Shown piece after piece: positions 13,053 to 20,749 of a stretch of DNA of 64,000 nt; positions within the stretch are counted from its first letter, which is position 1, and every line of letters begins with the position of its first letter. Made by a program: the position numbers and the translations under genes. The notes beneath the pieces were generated by a model that saw nothing but the letters and a program-made list of their open reading frames with translations, had not been told where the DNA came from and searched no databases. The stretch comes from an uncultured Bacteroidia bacterium (GTDB lineage: Bacteria; Bacteroidota; Bacteroidia; Bacteroidales; UBA932), in the NCBI GenBank assembly GCA_902768985.1, contig CACXNA010000008.1:1-64000 (forward strand), given 5' to 3'.

Positions 13053-15956
13053 ATGATTTCGGTCGACCTGCCTGTGATGGAGATCGCCGGCGCCGTGAAC
13101 GAGGCGCTGGCGGACTCGCCGCGCCTGGTGGTCACGGCGCCCCCGGGGGCCGGCAAGTCGACGGTGCTGCCGCTGACCATTCTGGAGGGGTTCCTCCGCC
13201 AGCCCCTACCTGACATTGCCGCGAGGGACTCGGAACGAAGTGACCGGGGGAGTTTGAAGGGAACGCCCCTCAATAATAAACCAGGCTCCAAAATCGTGAT
13301 TTTGGAGCCGAGGCGGATTGCGGCGCGGCAGATCGCGGAGCGGATGGCCGCGCTGCTGGGCGAGCCGGTCGGCCGGACGGTCGGCTACCGGATCCGCTTC
13401 GAGAGCCGCGTGAGCGCGGCGACGCGGATCGAGGTGCTGACCGAGGGCATCCTGACGCGGATGCTGGTGGACGACCCGGCCCTGGAGGGCGTCGGGGTCG
13501 TCATTTTTGACGAATTTCACGAGCGAAGCCTGCAGAGCGACGTGGCCCTGGCGCTGACCCGCGAGGCGCAGTCGCTGCTGCGGCCGGACCTGCGCATCCT
13601 GCTGATGTCGGCGACCATCGACACGGAGGTGCTGTGCCGGGAGCTGGACGCCCCGCTCATCGAGAGCGCGGGGCGGATGTTCCCGGTGGAGATCAAACAT
13701 ACGCCGGAGGAGGCCACGGCCGAGAACGTAGCGGAGCGCGTGGCGCACTGGGTGCGGGTGGCGCTCCGCGAGCACGACGGCGACGTGCTGGCCTTCCTGC
13801 CCGGCGAGGGGGAGATCCGCCGCTGCGCGGAATTGCTGGGAGATTCGCCGGTCGGGCCGGCGAATGACGACAGCACGCAGAACCGAAATATCACCATTTA
13901 TCCCCTATACGGCCTGCTGCCGCCGGAACAGCAGCGGGCGGCCATCGCCCCGAGCCCGGCCGGAAGCCGGAAGGTGGTGCTGGCGACGCCCATCGCCGAG
14001 ACCTCGCTGACCATCGAGGGCGTGCGGGTAGTCGTGGACGGCGGCTTCTGCCGACGGCTGGTCTTCGACCCGCAGAACGCCCTGAGCCGCCTGGAGACGG
14101 TGCGCATCAGCCGCGACATGGCCGACCAGCGCAGCGGCCGGGCGGGTCGGGTGGCGCCGGGCGTGTGCTACCGGCTCTGGAGCCCGGCCACGCAGGCCCG
14201 GATGGCCGCGACGCGCGTCCCGGAGATCCTCGAAGCGGATCTCGCGGGGACGGCGCTGGACGCCGCGGCGTGGGGCGAAAGCCAGCTGGCGGCGCTCCCG
14301 TGGCTGACCCCGCCGCCGGCCGCGCACGTGGCGCAGGCCACGCAGCTGCTCGGCCTGCTGGGCGCCCTGGACGAGGCCGGGCACATCACGCCGCACGGCC
14401 GGGCCCTCGCCGCCCTGCCCTGCCACCCCCGCATTGCCCAGATGCTCCTCTATGCCACCCGCGAATGGCAGAACAGCGCCTGGCCGTTGAGCGAAGCGAA
14501 GTCGGCACCAGCCGACCGGCCGGCCCCGGGTATTTGGCCGAAGGACAAATACGGAAAGGGGTTTATGGCCGCAGGGGGTTCGGGGGATATGCCCCCGTAT
14601 ATAGAATTAGCAGCGCAGCTTGCTGCGCTGCTGGAGGAAAGGGATCAGCTGGCGGCGCTGGAGGGCGACGCGGCGCTGACGACGCGCCTCGACGCCCTGC
14701 ACCGCAGCGGACGCAGCGGCCGCTGGGGCCGCATCGCCCAGATGGCGGAGCAGTACCGGGCCCTGGCCGAAAAGTCAGCGCCGAAAATGGCCAAAAACGG
14801 CGCCGACCCCACTTTTGAAACCGGCCTCGGCGCCAAAAACAGCCAAAATCGGCACCGATCCTCCGGACTGACCGGGGTTTTTGGGGAAGGTCCCGTTTCA
14901 AAGGCCGGACCTTCCCCGCTGAATCGGCTACAAAACATACCGGAAGGCATTTCTAATGGGGAAGGTGTCGGGGCTGGAAGTAGACCTTCCCCGTACGAGA
15001 TCGGCCGGCTGCTGGCGGCGGCGTACCCGGAGCGGGTGGCGAAGGCGCTGCCCGAAGGGCGGGGCCACTTCCAGCTCGCGACGGGCGAGCGCGCCGCGGT
15101 GGCGCCGGAAGATGCGCTGTCCGCCTGCGAATGGCTCGCCGTGGCGTCGCTGAGCGTCCGCCCCGGCGGCGAAGGCCACATCTTCCTCGCGGCCCCGGTG
15201 GACCCCGAGGACCTGCCGGAGCTGATCCGAACCCGCGACCGCGTGGCTTGGGACGGCAAGGCCGGGGCCGCGACCGCCCGCCGCGAGCGCCGCATCGGCA
15301 GCCTGCTCGTGGACGCCAAACCCCTCTCCGAGGGCGTCCGGGAGCAGCTGACGCAGGCCATCTGCGAAGCGGCGCAGAAGGACGGCCCGGCGATGCTGGA
15401 TTTCTCCGACGAGGTCGGAAACCTCCAGCGGCGCGTGGCCGCCGTGGCCGCCTGGCATCCCGAATTGGGACTTCCCGATCTCTCGACAGAGGCCGTGCTG
15501 CGCACCGCTCCCGACTGGCTGCCGCCCTTCGTGGGCCGCGCCACCACCGTCGCCGAACTCAAAAAGATCGACCTCTGCGCGGCCCTCTGGACCCTGCTGG
15601 ACTACGCCCAGCAGCAGGCCGTGGAGCGGCTCGCGCCCTTGCATATCACCGTGCCGACCGGCAGCCACATCCGCGTGGAATACCGCCAGGGCGCCGAAGC
15701 CCCCATCCTGCGCGTCCGCCTGCAGGAGTGCTTCGGCCTGCTGGACACGCCCCGCGTGGACGACGGCCGGCGCCCCGTCCTGATGGAGCTCCTCTCGCCG
15801 GGTTACAAGCCCGTCCAGCTGACCGCCGACCTACGCAGCTTCTGGAGCGGGACCTACTTCGAGGTCCGCAAAGAGCTGCGCCGCCGCTATCCCAAGCACG
15901 CCTGGCCGGACAACCCCCTCGAAGCCGAGGCCGTCCGAGGGGTGAGACGAAAATAG
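13053..15956 (+). CDS. hrpB: ATP-dependent DExH-box helicase HrpB with in-frame inserts
   Basis: The 967-residue protein has Walker A GAGKST (residues 32-37), the DExH box DEFH (153-156), a SATI-type motif III (LLMSATIDTE) and motif VI QRSGRAGRVAPG, followed by the HA2 and HrpB C-terminal domains. HrpB is a DEAH-type helicase of poorly known role. It is about 150 residues longer than the usual 810-830. The excess is explained by three low-complexity inserts at about residues 50-80, 470-516 and 572-649, whose DNA is packed with inverted repeats. The frame stays open throughout. The start at 13053 is chosen because the promoter leaves no room for an earlier one. Confidence 0.92.
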   Translation: MISVDLPVMEIAGAVNEALADSPRLVVTAPPGAGKSTVLPLTILEGFLRQPLPDIAARDSERSDRGSLKGTPLNNKPGSKIVILEPRRIAARQIAERMAALLGEPVGRTVGYRIRFESRVSAATRIEVLTEGILTRMLVDDPALEGVGVVIFDEFHERSLQSDVALALTREAQSLLRPDLRILLMSATIDTEVLCRELDAPLIESAGRMFPVEIKHTPEEATAENVAERVAHWVRVALREHDGDVLAFLPGEGEIRRCAELLGDSPVGPANDDSTQNRNITIYPLYGLLPPEQQRAAIAPSPAGSRKVVLATPIAETSLTIEGVRVVVDGGFCRRLVFDPQNALSRLETVRISRDMADQRSGRAGRVAPGVCYRLWSPATQARMAATRVPEILEADLAGTALDAAAWGESQLAALPWLTPPPAAHVAQATQLLGLLGALDEAGHITPHGRALAALPCHPRIAQMLLYATREWQNSAWPLSEAKSAPADRPAPGIWPKDKYGKGFMAAGGSGDMPPYIELAAQLAALLEERDQLAALEGDAALTTRLDALHRSGRSGRWGRIAQMAEQYRALAEKSAPKMAKNGADPTFETGLGAKNSQNRHRSSGLTGVFGEGPVSKAGPSPLNRLQNIPEGISNGEGVGAGSRPSPYEIGRLLAAAYPERVAKALPEGRGHFQLATGERAAVAPEDALSACEWLAVASLSVRPGGEGHIFLAAPVDPEDLPELIRTRDRVAWDGKAGAATARRERRIGSLLVDAKPLSEGVREQLTQAICEAAQKDGPAMLDFSDEVGNLQRRVAAVAAWHPELGLPDLSTEAVLRTAPDWLPPFVGRATTVAELKKIDLCAALWTLLDYAQQQAVERLAPLHITVPTGSHIRVEYRQGAEAPILRVRLQECFGLLDTPRVDDGRRPVLMELLSPGYKPVQLTADLRSFWSGTYFEVRKELRRRYPKHAWPDNPLEAEAVRGVRRK
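13286..13311. repeat. Perfect 12-bp inverted repeat inside hrpB
   Basis: GGCTCCAAAATC and GATTTTGGAGCC flank a GT spacer. It lies at the end of the first hrpB insert and runs into the conserved segment encoding IVILEPRRIAAR. It is AT-richer than the flanking coding sequence. Confidence 0.7.
14607..14632. repeat. Perfect 11-bp hairpin inside hrpB
   Basis: AGCAGCGCAGC and GCTGCGCTGCT are separated by TT, within the stretch encoding AAQLAALLEE. Just upstream, around 14582-14598, CGGGGG and CCCCCG form another short hairpin. Both belong to the second insert region. Confidence 0.65.
14792..14998. repeat. Cluster of inverted repeats in the third hrpB insert
   Basis: At least three hairpins follow each other: GGCGCCGA with TCGGCGCC, then GGGGAAGGTC with GACCTTCCCC, then GGGGAAGGT with ACCTTCCCC. 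Short direct repeats of the form CCAAAA-x-CGGC-x-CCGA also occur. The segment is translated as Gly/Pro/Ser/Asn-rich sequence unlike any helicase domain. Confidence 0.7.
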
Positions 15957-15960
15957 CGGA

Positions 15961-16177
15961 TTATGCGACGAAGGGCCTGATCTCCTCTTCGATTTCATCA
16001 ATCCGGCAGTCGTTGCCGAAATACGCTTTCAGGAAAGCGTGCCAGAACCGCAGGGACGTGGGTTTGTCCGTATGGTACATCCGGATTCTCCCGATGGTTG
16101 AAGCTTTCCCCCCAGCGCCCTCCGCCCGTGAGGACATAATCTTCCAGATTGATCACCCTGATTGTATTCATGACCAT
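15961..16177 (-). pseudogene. Remnant of an aminoglycoside-phosphotransferase-like protein
   Basis: On the minus strand an ATG at 16177 starts MVMNTIRVINLEDYVLTGGG and continues RWGESFNH, like the N-terminus of Bacteroidales phosphotransferases related to TIGR02172 (LEDYVLTGGGxNGESY). A shifted frame then gives MYHTDKPTSLRFWHAFLKAY followed by FGNDCRIDEIEEEIRPFVA and a TAA at 15961-15963, which resembles the C-terminal region of the same family. The middle (about 180 residues) and the extreme C-terminus are missing. Family assignment rests on recalled motifs. This fills the 278-bp gap after hrpB. Confidence 0.5.
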
Positions 16178-16219
16178 CTATCTTGTTCGCGCAAGTTACT
16201 CATTTTGCAGCAATTTTTC

Positions 16220-16227
16220 TATCTTTG
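16220..16227 (+). promoter_or_regulatory. -7 box TATCTTTG of the queD-folE cluster
   Basis: TATCTTTG lies 7 nt before the ATG at 16235, giving a very short leader. No TTTG is found at 19-21 nt. No preQ1-riboswitch-like structure was recognised upstream. Confidence 0.55.
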
Positions 16228-16234
16228 CGGCACC

Positions 16235-16564
16235 ATGTTCTATGTCTCCAAGAAAATCCGCATCGCGGCGAGCCACCACCTGGAAGTGGACTACCCCACG
16301 AAATGCGCCCGTCCCCACGGGCACAATTACGAGATTGAGGTCTTCTGCAAGTCGAAGGACCTCGACGTCAACGGCATGGTGGTGGACTTCAAGACCATCA
16401 AGGAGCGCGTGACCGACCGGCTCGACCACCGCAACCTCAACGAGGTCCTGCCCTTCAACCCCACCGCGGAAAACCTGGCCCGCTGGATCTGCGAACAGAT
16501 CCCGGACTGCTACAAAGTCACGGTCAAGGAAACGGAAAACAACACAGCTACTTACGAATTATGA
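16235..16564 (+). CDS. queD: 6-carboxy-5,6,7,8-tetrahydropterin synthase
   Basis: The 109-residue protein has the full active-site set of QueD: zinc ligands H15, H28 and H30, the catalytic Cys in C24-ARP-HGH (CxxxHGH), LDHRNLN with the Asp-His pair, and a C-terminal Glu in VKETEN. QueD converts dihydroneopterin triphosphate to 6-carboxytetrahydropterin for queuosine. Its last bases overlap the folE start (ATGA). A longer open frame extends upstream through hrpB, but the promoter and family alignment fix the start at 16235. Confidence 0.92.
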   Translation: MFYVSKKIRIAASHHLEVDYPTKCARPHGHNYEIEVFCKSKDLDVNGMVVDFKTIKERVTDRLDHRNLNEVLPFNPTAENLARWICEQIPDCYKVTVKETENNTATYEL

Positions 16565-17154
16565 TCAGCGAAGAACAAGCCAAACAGCATATCCGCGAAC
16601 TGCTGGAATTCATCGGAGAAGACCCGACCCGCACGGGCCTGCAGGACACCCCGGACCGGATGATCCGGATGTTCGGCGAGATGTTCCGCGGCTACGACCC
16701 CGCCCAGGCGCCGAAGGTGACGACCTTCCCCAACGGGCAGGACGGCATCATCTATGACGACATGGTCGTGGACTGCGGCCCCTTCTACTCCGTGTGCGAG
16801 CACCACTGCCGCACCTTCTTCGGCGACTACTGGTTCGCCTACCTGCCCAACCCGAAAGGCCGTATCCTGGGGCTGAGCAAGATCGGGCGCGTGGTGGACT
16901 ACTGCGCCGCACGGCTGCAGGTCCAGGAGCGCCTGGTGCATGACGTGGTGGAAATGCTGACCGAGGCCCTCGGGACGGAGAATCCGCCGCTGGGCATGGC
17001 GCTGATGATGCGCGGCCGGCACATGTGCAAGGAGAGCCGCGGCGTGCGCAAGAGCGGCGTGATGACGTCAACCTACCTCACCGGCTCCTTCCGCACCAAC
17101 GCCCAGACCCGCAACGAGTTCCTGAGCTACATCGACAAGAGCGGCAATGTATAG
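16561..17154 (+). CDS. folE: GTP cyclohydrolase I
   Basis: The 197-residue protein has the zinc-binding SVCEHHCRTFFG and the signature GLSKIGRVVDYCAARLQVQERL, plus MCKESRGVRKSGVMTSTYLTG near the C-terminus. It makes 7,8-dihydroneopterin triphosphate from GTP, the common precursor of queuosine and folate. It overlaps queD upstream and the second COG0720 gene downstream (ATG at 17147), so all three look translationally coupled. Confidence 0.96.
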   Translation: MISEEQAKQHIRELLEFIGEDPTRTGLQDTPDRMIRMFGEMFRGYDPAQAPKVTTFPNGQDGIIYDDMVVDCGPFYSVCEHHCRTFFGDYWFAYLPNPKGRILGLSKIGRVVDYCAARLQVQERLVHDVVEMLTEALGTENPPLGMALMMRGRHMCKESRGVRKSGVMTSTYLTGSFRTNAQTRNEFLSYIDKSGNV

Positions 17155-17476
17155 GGTCAAGAAAACCATGGAGGTGGCGGCCAGCCACCATATTTCCTTC
17201 GCCGGCGGCACGCAGACGGAGCCGGACCACGGCCACAACTGGAAGATCACCGTCTACTGCGCGTCCCAAGAGCTCGACGCCGACGGGATGGTGGTCGATT
17301 TCTGCGACATCGAGCACCGCATCTGCGGGGCGCTCGACCACGCCGACCTCAACGACGTCCTGCCCTTCAACCCCACCACCGAGAACCTCGCGCGCTGGAT
17401 CTGCGAGCAGATCCCGCAGTGTTACAAGGTCGAGGTGGAGGAGTCTCCCGGCAACGAAGCTTCCTTCGAAAAATGA
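17147..17476 (+). CDS. PTPS-III-like COG0720 protein lacking the QueD cysteine
   Basis: The 109-residue protein is a clear paralogue of the upstream QueD (shared VLPFNPTxENLARWICEQIP). It keeps the zinc histidines (H15, H28, H30) and the LDHADLN pair. The catalytic Cys is replaced: CARPHGH in QueD aligns with T24-E25-P-D-HGH, so this is an ExxHGH protein. In the COG0720 family ExxHGH marks PTPS-III, which makes 6-hydroxymethyl-dihydropterin and can replace FolB in folate synthesis. The folE neighbour supports that. Activity is inferred. The stop overlaps the next ATG. Confidence 0.85.
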   Translation: MYRVKKTMEVAASHHISFAGGTQTEPDHGHNWKITVYCASQELDADGMVVDFCDIEHRICGALDHADLNDVLPFNPTTENLARWICEQIPQCYKVEVEESPGNEASFEK

Positions 17477-18636
17477 AAATTGCCATCATCGGCGGCGGGG
17501 CGGCCGGGTGCTTTTGCGCCATCGGCCTGAAGCGCCGCCTGCCGGACGCCGAGGTGACGGTCTACGAGGCCGGGCCGAAGCTCCTGGCCAAGGTGGCCGT
17601 GACCGGCGGCGGCCGGTGCAATCTGACGAACTCCTTCCGCGACGTGCGTCGCCTCGGCGAGGTCTACCCGCGCGGCGAGCAGCTGATGCGGCGCGCCCTG
17701 GCGGCCTTCAGCCACGAAGACACGATGCGCTGGTTCGAGGCGGAGGGCGTGCGCCTGACGGTCCAGGAGGACCAGTGCGTTTTCCCCGTCAGCCAGGACG
17801 CGATGCAGATCGTCCGCACGCTGGAGCGCTGCCTGCGGGAAGCGGGCGTGCGCGTCCGGCTGAATGCGCCCGTCGAGCGGGTCGGCGACCTGGACGCCGA
17901 CCGCGTCGTGGTGACGGTGGGCGGGAGCTCCCGCGAGAAATTGGAACGGCTGCTGCCGGCGGGCGTCGAAGTGACGCCCTGCGTGCCGTCGCTCTTCACC
18001 CTGAAGATCCCCGACGCCGGCCTGCGCGCCCTGATGGGCACGGTCGTCGAGCAGGCGTCGCTGGCCCTGGCCGGGACCAAATTCCGCGCAGCGGGCACCT
18101 TCCTGCTGACCGACTGGGGCGTGAGCGGACCTGCCACGCTGCGCCTGTCGTCCTACGCCGCCCGCCACCTGGCGGAAAATGGCTACGCGGGCACGCTGCT
18201 CGTCAACTGGCTGGACGCCCCCGAGGCTGCCGCCCGCGAATGGATGGCCGCCGCGGCTGCGGAGCATCCGCAAAAACAGGCCGCCGGCACGCCCCCGGCG
18301 GGCCTCACCGCCCGGCTGTGGCGGCACCTGCTGAGCCGCGCCGGGCTGCGCGAGGACCTGCGCTGGGCCGAGCTCGGCAGCAAGGGCGCGGCGCGGCTCG
18401 CGTCCACGCTGACCGCCGACGCGTACCCCGTCGCCGGCCGCGCCCGTTTCAAGGAGGAATTCGTCACCTGCGGCGGCGTGGCGCTGTCGGGGGTGAATCT
18501 GAATACGCTGGAATCGAAGGTCTGCCCCGGGCTCTATTTCGCCGGGGAGGCGCTGGACGTCGACGCCGTCACGGGCGGCTTCAACCTCCAGTCCGCCTGG
18601 TCCACCGCCGCGCTCGTGGCCGCTGCGATGGAATAA
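17473..18636 (+). CDS. BaiN/HI0933-family NAD(P)/FAD-dependent oxidoreductase
   Basis: The protein of 387 residues starts MKIAIIGGGAAGCFCAIGLK, the Rossmann FAD-binding motif GxGxxG. It has the family markers KVAVTGGGRCNLTN, a central GTFLLTDWGVSGPATLRLS and the C-terminal FAVEEFVTCGGV-like FKEEFVTCGGVALSGVN and GLYFAGEALDVDAVTGGFNLQSAWSTA. The HI0933 family contains flavoproteins of mostly unknown substrate (BaiN in bile acid reduction is one). The ATG at 17473 overlaps the preceding stop; an earlier in-frame start at 17419 would add unrelated residues. Confidence 0.92.
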   Translation: MKIAIIGGGAAGCFCAIGLKRRLPDAEVTVYEAGPKLLAKVAVTGGGRCNLTNSFRDVRRLGEVYPRGEQLMRRALAAFSHEDTMRWFEAEGVRLTVQEDQCVFPVSQDAMQIVRTLERCLREAGVRVRLNAPVERVGDLDADRVVVTVGGSSREKLERLLPAGVEVTPCVPSLFTLKIPDAGLRALMGTVVEQASLALAGTKFRAAGTFLLTDWGVSGPATLRLSSYAARHLAENGYAGTLLVNWLDAPEAAAREWMAAAAAEHPQKQAAGTPPAGLTARLWRHLLSRAGLREDLRWAELGSKGAARLASTLTADAYPVAGRARFKEEFVTCGGVALSGVNLNTLESKVCPGLYFAGEALDVDAVTGGFNLQSAWSTAALVAAAME

Positions 18637-18652
18637 TTATAGAGAAAATGTG

Positions 18653-18660
18653 TATATTTG
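18653..18660 (+). promoter_or_regulatory. -7 box TATATTTG before the SPT-like gene
   Basis: TATATTTG lies 28 nt before the ATG at 18689 in the short AT-rich gap. No clear -33 box is seen. It separates the sphingolipid pair from the pterin cluster. Confidence 0.55.
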
Positions 18661-18688
18661 CATGTTGTACTAAAATAGAACCGTACGA

Positions 18689-19882
18689 ATGAAAAAAATT
18701 TTGAACGAGCTTTGCGGCAAGGATACGCGCGCAAAAGAGGCAAGGGCTAACGGTATTTATCCTTATTACCGCCCGATTTCCTCCGGTCAGGATCCGCTCG
18801 TCACCATGGCTGACGGAAGCAAAGTCCTGATGTTCGGCTCCAATTCCTATCTCGGACTTTCCGACGACCCCCGCCTCAAGGAGGCCGCCATCAAAGCAAT
18901 AGAAAAATATGGCACCAGTTGCTCCGGCAGCCGCTTCCTCAACGGCACCCTCGACATCCACGAGGAGCTGGAGGCGAAGCTGGCGAAGTTCGTGGGCAAG
19001 GAAGCGGCCGTGACCTACAGTACCGGCTTCCAGGTGAACCTGGGTGTCGTGGGCTGCCTCGGTTTCCGCGGCGGTTTCATCTTCCTGGACGCCCTGGACC
19101 ACGCCTGCATCATTGACGGCAGCCGCCTGAGTTTCAGCGACGTGCGCAAGTTCCGCCACAACGACATGGCCGATCTGGAGCGCAAGCTCTTCCTCACCCC
19201 GCGCAACGCCCCGAAGCTCATCGTGGTGGACGGCGTGTACTCGATGGAAGGCGACATCGCCCCGCTGCCCGAGATCGTGAAGCTGGCCAAGAAATACAAG
19301 GCTTCCGTGATGGTGGACGACGCCCACGGCCTCGGCGTGATCGGTGAGAACGGCTCCGGCACCGCCAGCCACTTCGGCCTGACCAACGAGACCGACCTCA
19401 TCATGGGCACCTTCTCCAAGAGCTTCGGCTCGCTGGGCGGCTTCATCGCCGGCGACTTCGAAGTCATCGACTACCTCAAGCACAACTCCCGCTCGCTGAT
19501 CTTCAGCGCCTCCATGACCCCGGCCGCCGTGGCCGCCGCCAGCAAGGCCCTGGACATCATGATCGAAGAGCCGGAGCGCCGCGAGAACCTCTGGAAGGTC
19601 ACGCGCTACGCGCAGGAGGCCTTCAAGAAGGCCGGCTTCGACACCGGCCATACGCAGAGCCCGATCATCCCGCTCTTCGTGCGCGACACCATCAAGGCGA
19701 TGACCATCGTCCCGATGGCCTACAAGGCCGGCGTGTTCATCACCCCGGTGATCGCCCCGGCCGTGCCGGAGAAGGACGTGCTCATCCGTTTCGCGCTGAT
19801 GGCCACCCACACCACCGAGCAGGTGGACGAGGCCGTCGAGAAGCTCTCCAAGATCTTCCGCGAGCTCGACATCATCAAATAA
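18689..19882 (+). CDS. Serine palmitoyltransferase-like alpha-oxoamine synthase
   Basis: The 397-residue PLP enzyme has SNSYLGLSDDPRLKEAA, GSRFLNGTLDIHEELE, MVDDAHGLGVIGENGSG and the PLP lysine in GTFSKSFGSLGG. These place it in the alpha-oxoamine synthase group (KBL, BioF, SPT). Among Bacteroidota this length and the N-terminal YPYYRPISSGQDP match the serine palmitoyltransferase branch, which condenses serine with a long acyl-CoA to give 3-ketosphinganine. The adjoining SDR supports sphingolipid base synthesis over a biotin or threonine role. No acyl-carrier or bio gene is nearby. Confidence 0.88.
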   Translation: MKKILNELCGKDTRAKEARANGIYPYYRPISSGQDPLVTMADGSKVLMFGSNSYLGLSDDPRLKEAAIKAIEKYGTSCSGSRFLNGTLDIHEELEAKLAKFVGKEAAVTYSTGFQVNLGVVGCLGFRGGFIFLDALDHACIIDGSRLSFSDVRKFRHNDMADLERKLFLTPRNAPKLIVVDGVYSMEGDIAPLPEIVKLAKKYKASVMVDDAHGLGVIGENGSGTASHFGLTNETDLIMGTFSKSFGSLGGFIAGDFEVIDYLKHNSRSLIFSASMTPAAVAAASKALDIMIEEPERRENLWKVTRYAQEAFKKAGFDTGHTQSPIIPLFVRDTIKAMTIVPMAYKAGVFITPVIAPAVPEKDVLIRFALMATHTTEQVDEAVEKLSKIFRELDIIK

Positions 19883-19888
19883 TTTCAT

Positions 19889-20683
19889 ATGGTCATCCTC
19901 ATCACCGGCATCACCTCCGGCTTCGGCAAGGCGATGGCCGCCCGCCTCAGCGCAGACGGCCACAAGGTTTACGGCACGCACCGCAAGGCGACGGACTTCC
20001 TGCCCGGCGTCACCTACATCAAGGCTGACGCCCAGAACGCCACGGACTGTGAGGCGGCGGTGAAGCAGGTCGTCGACGCCGAAGGCCGCATCGACGTGTT
20101 CATCAACAACGCCGGCATGGGCATCGGCGGGCCGCTGGAGTTCTCCTCACTGGAGGATGCGGAGCGCCAGATGGACGTGAACTGGATGGGAATGGTCCGT
20201 TTCCTGCACTACGTGCTGCCCGTGATGCGGCAGCAGGGCGGGGGCAAGATCCTCTGCTTCAGCTCGATCGGCGGCCTGATGGGACTCCCGTTCCAGGGGC
20301 TCTATTCCGCGTCGAAATTCGCCATCGAGGGCTACTGCGAGGCGCTTCGCCTGGAGACGAAGGCCTTCGGCATCCAGGTCGTGGTGATCGAGCCCGGCGA
20401 CTTCGCCACCTCCTTCACGGCGCAGCGCAAGAGCGTGGCCGACCCCAAGGCCTACGAAGTCTACAAGACTTACGAGAAGTCGTTGGCGAGCATTGAAAAA
20501 GATGAAACCACGGGCCTGAAGCCCGAATTCCTGGCGGAGCAGATCGCGAAGATCGTCCGCAAGAAGAACCCGCGCTACCACTACATCATCTCCACGCTGG
20601 AGCAGCGCCTCTCCGTGACGCTCAAGAAGCTCCTGCCGCCGAGCTGGTTCGCGGCGATCCTCGGGAGCTATTACAAATTGTAA
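19889..20683 (+). CDS. Short-chain dehydrogenase/reductase, candidate 3-ketosphinganine reductase
   Basis: The 264-residue protein has the classical SDR features: TGITSGFG (NAD(P) binding), NNAG, the catalytic Ser in FSSIGG and YSASK (Tyr, Lys). The residues HRK after the second strand suggest an NADPH preference. It starts 6 nt after the SPT-like gene, so it is in the same operon. The obvious partner reaction is reduction of the 3-keto product to sphinganine. This is inferred from context; the sequence alone only shows an SDR. Confidence 0.88.
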   Translation: MVILITGITSGFGKAMAARLSADGHKVYGTHRKATDFLPGVTYIKADAQNATDCEAAVKQVVDAEGRIDVFINNAGMGIGGPLEFSSLEDAERQMDVNWMGMVRFLHYVLPVMRQQGGGKILCFSSIGGLMGLPFQGLYSASKFAIEGYCEALRLETKAFGIQVVVIEPGDFATSFTAQRKSVADPKAYEVYKTYEKSLASIEKDETTGLKPEFLAEQIAKIVRKKNPRYHYIISTLEQRLSVTLKKLLPPSWFAAILGSYYKL

Positions 20684-20715
20684 GCGATTTCGGGTCAAGC
20701 CCGGAATGACGATTA

Positions 20716-20749
20716 GAAAGGCTGGTCCGCAAAACGGATCAGCCTTTTT
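20716..20749. terminator. Bidirectional terminator between the SDR and LytTR genes
   Basis: AAAGGCTGGTCCG and CGGATCAGCCTTT pair across a short A-rich loop, with T runs on both strands. The stop codon of the minus-strand LytTR gene (20739-20741) lies inside the right arm, so the hairpin is partly coding. Confidence 0.8.

Noticed and set aside
13205-13300. Frameshift or assembly error in hrpB at the first insert
   Set aside because: The frame is continuous on both sides and conserved motifs resume in the same frame, so an in-frame insert is the simpler reading.
15957-16234. Possible preQ1 riboswitch upstream of queD
   Set aside because: No aptamer-like sequence was recognised; the stretch is better read as a phosphotransferase relic on the other strand.
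15131-16564. A 477-codon frame ending with QueD, suggesting a long fusion protein
   Set aside because: The first part is a shifted reading of hrpB with Arg/Pro-rich nonsense. A -7 box lies just before the QueD ATG at 16235.
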